DNA of 64,000 nt from Hypomesus transpacificus (Eukaryota > Chordata > Actinopteri > Osmeriformes > Osmeridae). A model generated the notes under the pieces. That model had not been told where the DNA came from and ran no database searches. It was given only the letters and a program-made list of their open reading frames with translations. Position numbers and translations under genes: made by a program. Location: contig NC_061080.1 in the NCBI RefSeq assembly GCF_021917145.1, positions 2,771,497-2,835,496 on the forward strand, in the 5' to 3' direction. How positions within the stretch are numbered: the first letter of the stretch is position 1; each line of letters opens with the position of its first letter. Below, piece after piece: positions 58,201 through 64,000 of this stretch.

Positions 58201-61200
58201 TCCCAGAGTGACAGGTCCTCTTCCGCAGGGTTGCTGTCCCCAGCCAGGCCTTTCACTGGCTCTCTGACTGGGATGGTATGTTTCAACCCTGCTGATTCTC
58301 CCCAGGACCAGGCCTCTTGTCTGGGCTCCACCCAGCCCTACGTCCCCCAGGGCATTCTGAGAATGATCTCAGAGAGGTTCCACCCTCTGCTGATAGGAGG
58401 GCAGGGATCCAGGCCCCAGAGCAGGCCGCGGGGTTGCAGGCCTCCGATGTCATGGACATCACCGACCCTCTGCTCCCTGAAGGAGAGCCTCTCTGGAATC
58501 CTGGCCCGCCACGCCCTGTTCCACAGCCCGGGCGTGGTCCCCACGGAGGAGAAGCTGGAGCTGGTGAGGATGGTGGGGGGCTTCCTCCAGGAGATGGAGC
58601 CCACAGAAGGACGCTGTTCCCTGGACCAGCCCCAAGAGGCCTACGAGGCCTCCCTGGTCCAGAGTGTGGCCACGGCCTGCAACGTGATCCACAACGTCCT
58701 GAAGAACTTCCACGCAGCCCAGCAGCTGATTGGGCAAGTGGAGGTGGCAGACTTCCTGCAGCCTGGAAGTAAGACCTTCACCATGGTGGTGGAGTGTGTT
58801 AGCCAGAGCCTGCTAGGAGATGTTGCCGTGGAGCTGGATGCCCTGTGGAGGAGGAGGAGCTCGGGGGCCAGCAACAGCAACGGGAGGAGCAGCAGGAATA
58901 AGGAATACCTCCCTTTTGACACCCAGCAGGAGCGACCAGTGGAGTGCAGCCGTGCTAGCAAGGAGGAGCAGGAGGAGGAGGATCCTCAGAAGAAGGAGGA
59001 GACCGCCCCTCCCTCCTCCAGGAGCACTAGTGCCAGGAGCGATGCTAGCAGTGCTGCCAGCTACCAAGACCTCAGCTTCACCGCTGAAAACATGCTGGAC
59101 ATCATCATGCGGATGGCCTACTTGGCCTCCAGTTCCTCCCCTGACGACGACGACAAACGCGACGAAGCCTCGTCCGTCAAATCGTTCGACCAAGAGGAGT
59201 ACGACATGGAACGCCTGCTGGCATCCCACAGCATGTGCACCAGGATGTTCCAGGGGAGGATCCACCACTTCTCCAAGCAGTTGGTTGAGTGGATTTATCA
59301 GCTTCTCCTGGACACCCGGATGGGACGACTCCCCTCGACACCCCATTGCCGCTCCGAGCCCAACTTCCAGAACCTGGAGGACGAGGAACGTCTGGACCAG
59401 GAGTTCTTCACCCCTCTGCTGTACTATTTTTTCCAGATGGCCTTCAAGGGCCTGATGGGGAACCTGCTGGGCGAAGAAGACGTCACGGACGACCACCGTG
59501 CCGACTCCTGCAGCGATGCGTCCTCAGACGGCAGTGACAGCAACAGTGACAGCAGCAGTGACAGTGACTGTCCCTCCCTGGACTGGTCCAGTGGGATGAC
59601 CCGTGGGAGTCAAGGGGTTGAGGGTAGAAGGAGATCGCAGAGCAGGTTGAAGCCCTCCTGCAGCCAGGACCAGAGGTGGGCGCTGGAGGCCATTTGTGAG
59701 GTGTTGACTACCCAGGCTGGAAGTGACCTTTACAAGACCTGCAACGACCCACAAGAAAACATGGTTGTTGTCCGCAAAGGTAGAGATATACACATTTTAA
59801 CCTTTAGATACAAAAGTATAGTGACAATTTTTTTTATAAGACATGCGATTGTAAGACAAATTTGTAAGTATTGAAATCTGCTGAATGACAGTGTAGTTCA
59901 AGTAAATAACTATAATAATAGTATTGTAGTTAACAGTCAAAATATGTTATGAGAAAAGTATAGTTAATCGCTATAATAGTAATAGTGTAGTTAAAAGTGA
60001 GTTTTCTTGTGCCAGGCCTTGATGCTAAAGCCATGGCCAGGGTCGGTAACCTAGCCAGCTCCTCCTCTGAAGACCAGGAAGTGACAACAGGAAGTCTCGA
60101 TCCAGAGTCAGGTCTCACCAACCAGGAAGTAGGACAGCCTGAGATGGATGACAACGAAAACGCTGACTACTCTGATGATTTCCACGAAGAGGAAGACGGG
60201 TCAGATTGCCAGATGAATGACTTTTCCAAGGGTGCATTGATCGAGGAAGAGGAGAAGGATGAAGATGATGGAGCTGCAGGCCTCCCTGAGGAGGTCCAGG
60301 ATCATCCCTCCCTACCCGTGAGCCCCTCTGAGACCCCCTCCCTCCAGCCCGGGGAGGTTCTGATCCAGGAGAAGGTCCTGATGCCCCCCCAGCCCAGCGC
60401 CCTGCACCACCAGACCCTGCATGACCTGCTGCACAGGCTTGTGGGACGCCTGGCCCTCCAGGGGCCCCTTCGTTCCTGCTTCACCCCCACCAACTCGGAG
60501 ATAGAGGCTGTCCTCCTCCAAGACGTGAGCTGGTTTCTCTGGAACCAGGCCGGGATCGGCCTCGTCCTGGAGCATGAACCCCAGAACCCGCTCTTCGGTG
60601 GAGCCGACGCCCTGGACGCCATGTTTGAGGCGACTTATGCTGAGCTGATGCTCTGTTCCGATAGCAACAGGGCCCAGGTCCACTCCGCCCTCCAGGGAGG
60701 GGCAGGCATCGTCGGCATGGCCGAGAACGTCGCCACGGTGATCTGCCGTCACGCCGAGTTTTGGGGCCCTTCGGCCGTGTCGGGTGAGAGTCATGATTTG
60801 GAAACAGGTTGTGAGGAGAAGGAGAGCACAGAGGACTCTGCTGGCTTGGTAAAGGCCGGTGGAAGTTCCAGCCCCTTCATAAGCAACACAAGCTTCGATG
60901 AAGGACTTGAAATGGACACTGCTGGCTTGGAAAAGGCCTGTAGAAATTCCAGCCCCTTCATCACAAACACGAGCTTGGATGAAGGACTTGAGATGGACTC
61001 TGCTGCCTTAGAAAAGGCTGGTGGAAGTTCCAGCCCCTTCTTAAGCAACACAAGCTTGGAAGAAGGACTTGAGATGGAGTCTGCTGGCTTGGAAAAGGCC
61101 AGCAGACTCGCCTCCTGCCTCACATCCTCCTCCACTTCCTGGTCCTGCTACTCCTCTTCTTCCACCTCTGTTCACTCCTCTCCTTCGTCCTCCAAATCCT

Positions 61201-61898
61201 CCACCAGCTCCTCCACCTCCAGGGGCTCCACGGCTCAGGCCCCTAGCCCAGAGGGACATAATTTGGGAAAGACCGACACCCCCATCCTCCGGAAATGGTT
61301 CGCACTGGTAAGCTGAAAACAACACCACACACTGGCACTAGGTAGAACTGACCTGAGCTGAGTCAGCGATAAGAAGGGATGACATGTGACAATCTCAATG
61401 TGTGTCTTTGCTCTCACTTCCAAACCCAGAAGAAAGAGAAGACTTTCCTTAAGAATGGACAGAATGTGGCTGCCAAGGGAAGAAAGACAAGCATATTTTC
61501 CAAGACAAACAAAGTTTCTCCCCTTAGCGCTGAAGGTGAGATCCTGACTGCATATTTGCTCATTTAGGAGCCCACTTTAGTTGGCTCTCCCACCATTTAA
61601 CACACACAGACTTGCACACAAACACTCACACACAAACACAGGCATACAGATATGCACACACACACACACACTATTTTTAAGTGAGAGGTCACAGTGCTGA
61701 AGTTCCGTGTGATGTCATACCTTGTTGTGTGATGGTGTTTCCTGTCCAGGTCCAGACCTTGGTGAGTCCTCCATTGCTGGAGGAGAGGAGAAAAAGAAGA
61801 AGAAGAAGAAAAAGTCCTTCAAAGATTTCTTCCGGGGGATCTCTGCGGCTCTCTCCGGGGCTTTCTGCTTCGGCTGCGTGAAGGATATTCACCAGTAG
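55157..61898 (+). CDS. Unrecognised 1357-residue Ser/Glu-rich protein, ten exons
   Basis: Exons: 55157-55204, 55576-55734, 56006-56182, 57205-57256, 57362-57671, 57796-57832, 58036-59779, 60016-61307, 61430-61535, 61750-61898. All phases agree. Exon 3 has the weakest acceptor. The basic N-terminus DDIRKHKKLRRPKQK is followed by a 7-residue repeat (LLFSDRK), a PPPSP-rich segment, then helix-forming blocks: NKSVAELQERSEEVMEWVLK, SVATACNVIHNVLKNFHAAQ, HHFSKQLVEWIYQLLLDTR and LHDLLHRLVGRLALQG. Between these lie acidic/Ser-rich linkers (SDGSDSNSDSSSDSD) and a 27-residue repeat. The C-terminus is poly-Lys followed by SFKDFFRGISAALSGAFCFG. No enzyme motif, signal peptide or clear TM helix is seen. 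The alternating helical units and the PELGLKLP segment faintly recall the sperm protein FSIP2, which I cannot substantiate. AATAAA at 62016-62021. Confidence 0.8.
55637..55715 (+). repeat. 21-bp tandem repeat inside exon 2 of the unrecognised gene
   Basis: Three near-perfect copies of CTGCTGTTCTCAGACAGGAAG (one with TTATC) are followed by a diverged fourth. They encode LLFSDRK, LLLSDRK and LLFSDRK, then VLFPEVH. Confidence 0.9.
56183..57204 (+). other. Intron 3 of the unrecognised gene
   Basis: No independent gene is recognisable. Open frames on the minus strand at 57018-57251 and on the plus strand at 56544-56771 have no signature. Confidence 0.4.
57911..58028 (+). repeat. (CCCT)n tetranucleotide tract, about 29 units
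   Basis: Nearly perfect CCCT units over about 118 bases end seven bases before the acceptor CTAAG at 58035 of exon 7. The Pro/Ser/Leu and Gly/Arg/Glu repeat frames across it are artefacts. Confidence 0.95.
60838..61100 (+). repeat. 81-bp coding tandem repeat in exon 8 of the unrecognised gene
   Basis: Three copies and a partial fourth of an 81-bp unit encode 27 residues of the form AGLEKAGGSSSPF.SNTS, then DEGLEMDS. Copies vary at few positions (VKAGGSSSPFIS, EKACRNSSPFIT, EKAGGSSSPFLS). Confidence 0.92.
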
Positions 61899-62015
61899 AG
61901 GGCGCCACCTGCAGAGTCAACTGGCTGGCAGAGAGAGAGAACCTGTCACTATGGCAACAACTGTAGCTACTTCCCTCTTCTTCAGAACTGTGCAACCAAT
62001 TTTTTTGTATATTCC

Positions 62016-62021
62016 AATAAA
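62016..62021 (+). other. Poly(A) signal of the unrecognised gene
   Basis: AATAAA within TTCCAATAAAAACTACTGG, 118 bases after the stop codon. Confidence 0.7.
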
Positions 62022-62080
62022 AACTACTGGAATTTCGTTTGTAATCATTAAGTTGTTTCTGTACAAGTGTTTGTGTACAT

Positions 62081-62268
62081 AGGGGATCAGATGGCTGAGC
62101 GGTAAGGGAGTCGGACTATTCATCAGAAGGTTGTTGGTTCAATTCCTGGCCATGCCAAATGACATTGTGTCCTTGTGCAAGACACATCACCCTACTTGCC
62201 TCGGGGGGAACGTCCCTGTACTTACTGTAGGTCGCTCTGGATAATAGTGTTTGCTAAATGACTAAAAA
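62081..62268 (+). mobile_element. tRNA-derived SINE (family 1), third copy
   Basis: Same family as 10124 and 40372: head GGGGATCAGATGGCTGAGCG, B-box-like GGTTCAATTCCTG, body CTACTTGCCTCGGGGGGAAC and tail GTCGCTCTGGATAATAGTG..TTGCTAAATGACTAAA. It lies about 60 bases after the poly(A) signal of the preceding gene. Confidence 0.85.
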
Positions 62269-62531
62269 AAGTTTACAAAAGATTTAATGTACAAGGTTGT
62301 GACATCACCATGTCAGGACTGCAGCCACACAGAGAGGCTGATAAGCATTTGTTAGAGTCATTGTACACAACCAGTTAACATTAGTGTAAAAGTTACCTTA
62401 AACACTAGCAGACGTGTATGTAAAACGTTTACATAGCCTACACATAACCAAATGTGTATGTGTTTGAGAATGCTACTTCAGTTATTTCAGAATAGTTGTT
62501 ATTGTTACCCAATTTAAAAAGGGCCTTCTTT

Positions 62532-62818
62532 TGTTATTATTAGATATTGATATAGCGCTTTTCTACCTTAGCGGCACTCAAAGCGCTTTACAATGTTTGC
62601 CTCTCATTCACCCATACATACTCACACTCGCACATACCGACGGCAGCGAGCTGCCATGCAAGGCTACAGCCTGCCCATCGGGAGCAACATGGTTCAGAGT
62701 CTTGCTCAAGGATACTTCGGCACATGACCCAGGAAAAGTCGGGGATTGAACCGCCAACCTTGCGATTAACAGACAACCCTCTCTACCCCCTGAGCCACAG
62801 CCACAGCCACCCCCGAGT
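62532..62818 (-). mobile_element. tRNA-derived SINE (family 2), minus strand
   Basis: On the minus strand the head reads GGCTGTGGCTCAGGGGGTAG (A-box-like) and GGCGGTTCAATCCCCGAC (B-box-like). A body containing CTTGAGCAAGACTCTGAACC follows, then a tail TGTAAAGCGCTTTGAGTGCC..AAAAGCGCTATATCAATATC with a TAATAA-type end. The tail resembles the 3' end of the LINE at 52205. Confidence 0.8.
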
Positions 62819-62819
62819 T

Positions 62820-63620
62820 AAAACACACCACCGTCCTTCTTCATTCCAAGTGGTCTTGCTTGCATCTGTTCACACATGTTTAGCTAACACACACACAGTC
62901 ACAAACTGTGCTGGTTCCCTCATGCCAGACATTGATTTATGGTGTGTGAGCCACTCTGTTTGATAACTTTTATTTTTGGGGCCTCATGTTTTTACATAAC
63001 TCAAATGTCCCCTCCTGTTGATGAAATCTTAGGAATGTTGTTAAATTATATAAAATATATTAAAACGTCTATTTAATAAATAGCCTATATTTAAAAAAGA
63101 TATACGTAAAAATTTAAATTGTGAGGACACCCCCAGCTAAATTGAGTGGAATAAATGGTATCTTACAGCTCCGATTGTAAACAATGCGCCTTACTTAAGT
63201 AATAAACCTCGAACAACTCCCAATTAAACGTGGAACGACCAATTTTCCTGTCATGGAACCCGTGTTGTCTGATGAACTACAGAGCGAGCAGTCGTGAACT
63301 GGACTTCACGGATGTCCAGTTAAATGCACACGTTTGACTTTCCGATCAGACGCCAGCGCAATGGCTTTCGCGTTGATGTTTGAGTTCACTTGAGAGGGAG
63401 TGCCTCCCTCCAGTCCGCCAAAGTCAAAGCTATTTTCATGTCTATTGAATTCAATAAATTGTCAAATCAGTAGGCCTAAGTGTGACTGTGTATAGAATCA
63501 AAATATGAATCATAATTGTTTTTTATTGCCATATAAGTTTACGCAAACACAGAATCTACTGTGGCAGGAAGGTGCATACGATCTTAATTTAAAAAAGTAG
63601 AATGTAAAATTAAATGTTAA
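62820..63620. other. Intergenic DNA
   Basis: No gene is recognisable; AT-rich with short CA runs. Confidence 0.35.
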
Positions 63621-63624
63621 AAGT

Positions 63625-64000
63625 GGTGCTGTGAAACGATTAAAATATTTAATCGCGATTAATCCCATTAATGTCATACTTAACTCGCGATTAATTGCAA
63701 TTAATTGCACATTTTATCTATTCTAAATGTCCATTGATTTCTTTTTGTCCAATAATTTTTTCTCATTTTAATATTCTTGTCAACATGGAAAAGTGGATCG
63801 GATTGCTCACTGCAAATGTTTTTATTGAAAACAACATTACAATCGCCTGGCTTTGACAACGGGGCAGAGAATTCGCATCAGCTGTGTGCTTGGCCATCCA
63901 GTGGAATTTCAGACTGGATGTGCTGCGATGATAGCTCAGTTCACAACAACAAAACACACAGATCACTTTGGTCTTGTCAATGGAACCATGGCAACTTTTT
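63625..64000 (-). mobile_element. hAT-like transposon fragment with a BED zinc finger, running off the right edge
   Basis: On the minus strand a frame from the window edge to about 63870 reads DKTKVICVFCCCELSYHRST then SSLKFHWMAKHT. This is a C-x2-C ... H-x4-H BED-type zinc finger as found at the N-terminus of hAT transposases. Non-coding sequence then leads to an AT-rich end with inverted ATTAATCGCGATTAATC-like motifs at 63650-63705. The catalytic region is absent, so the copy looks internally deleted or is only partly in the window. Confidence 0.6.

Noticed and set aside
58813..59496. 227-residue minus-strand open frame
   Set aside because: It is antisense to a well-supported coding exon and its composition follows the sense codons.
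60838..61100. CRISPR-like spaced repeats
   Set aside because: The 81-bp units are contiguous, in frame and inside a eukaryotic coding exon.

Overview
The window is nuclear DNA from a teleost fish. It has multi-exon genes with GT-AG introns, long CA/TC microsatellites, fish-type tRNA-derived SINEs, a CR1/L2-like LINE fragment, hAT derivatives and two nearly identical Tc1/mariner elements. I cannot name the species. No operons, CRISPR arrays or viral genes were seen.

Layout, left to right: the 3' end of a prostaglandin E receptor EP1 gene (ptger1-like, + strand, 1-833); ilf3 (NF90/NF110 family, +, 3796-12438); acp5 (tartrate-resistant acid phosphatase, +, 15332-16873); a small one-pass membrane protein I do not recognise (-, 20884-21853); syce2 (synaptonemal complex central element 2, +, 23183-24113); gcdh (glutaryl-CoA dehydrogenase, -, 25000-31368); slc44a2 (choline transporter-like 2, +, 35571-50932); and a ten-exon gene for a 1357-residue Ser/Glu-rich protein I do not recognise (+, 55157-61898). 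I joined exons by hand. In every gene complete within the window the intron phases agree across all junctions and the total length divides by three, so these models are firm apart from the points noted under each gene.

The gene set matches human 19p13. There, as I recall, SLC44A2 sits beside ILF3 and GCDH beside SYCE2, with ACP5 and PTGER1 on the same arm. Here they are interleaved in one block of about 64 kb. The genes are not a functional pathway: they cover GPCR signalling, double-stranded RNA binding, lysosomal/secreted phosphatase activity, meiotic chromosome structure, mitochondrial lysine/tryptophan catabolism and choline transport.

The most unusual points are these. The unrecognised ten-exon gene has a broken tandem duplicate of its promoter and first exon, and 81-bp and 21-bp coding repeats. 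slc44a2 has two tandem alternative last exons, one adding a long charged tail. A nearly identical inverted pair of Tc1 elements, one with an intact transposase, flanks the 5' half of gcdh. A hAT-type element lies 12 bases inside a gcdh splice donor. A gcdh intron holds two adjacent perfect hairpins. ilf3 appears to carry two extra N-terminal coding exons.
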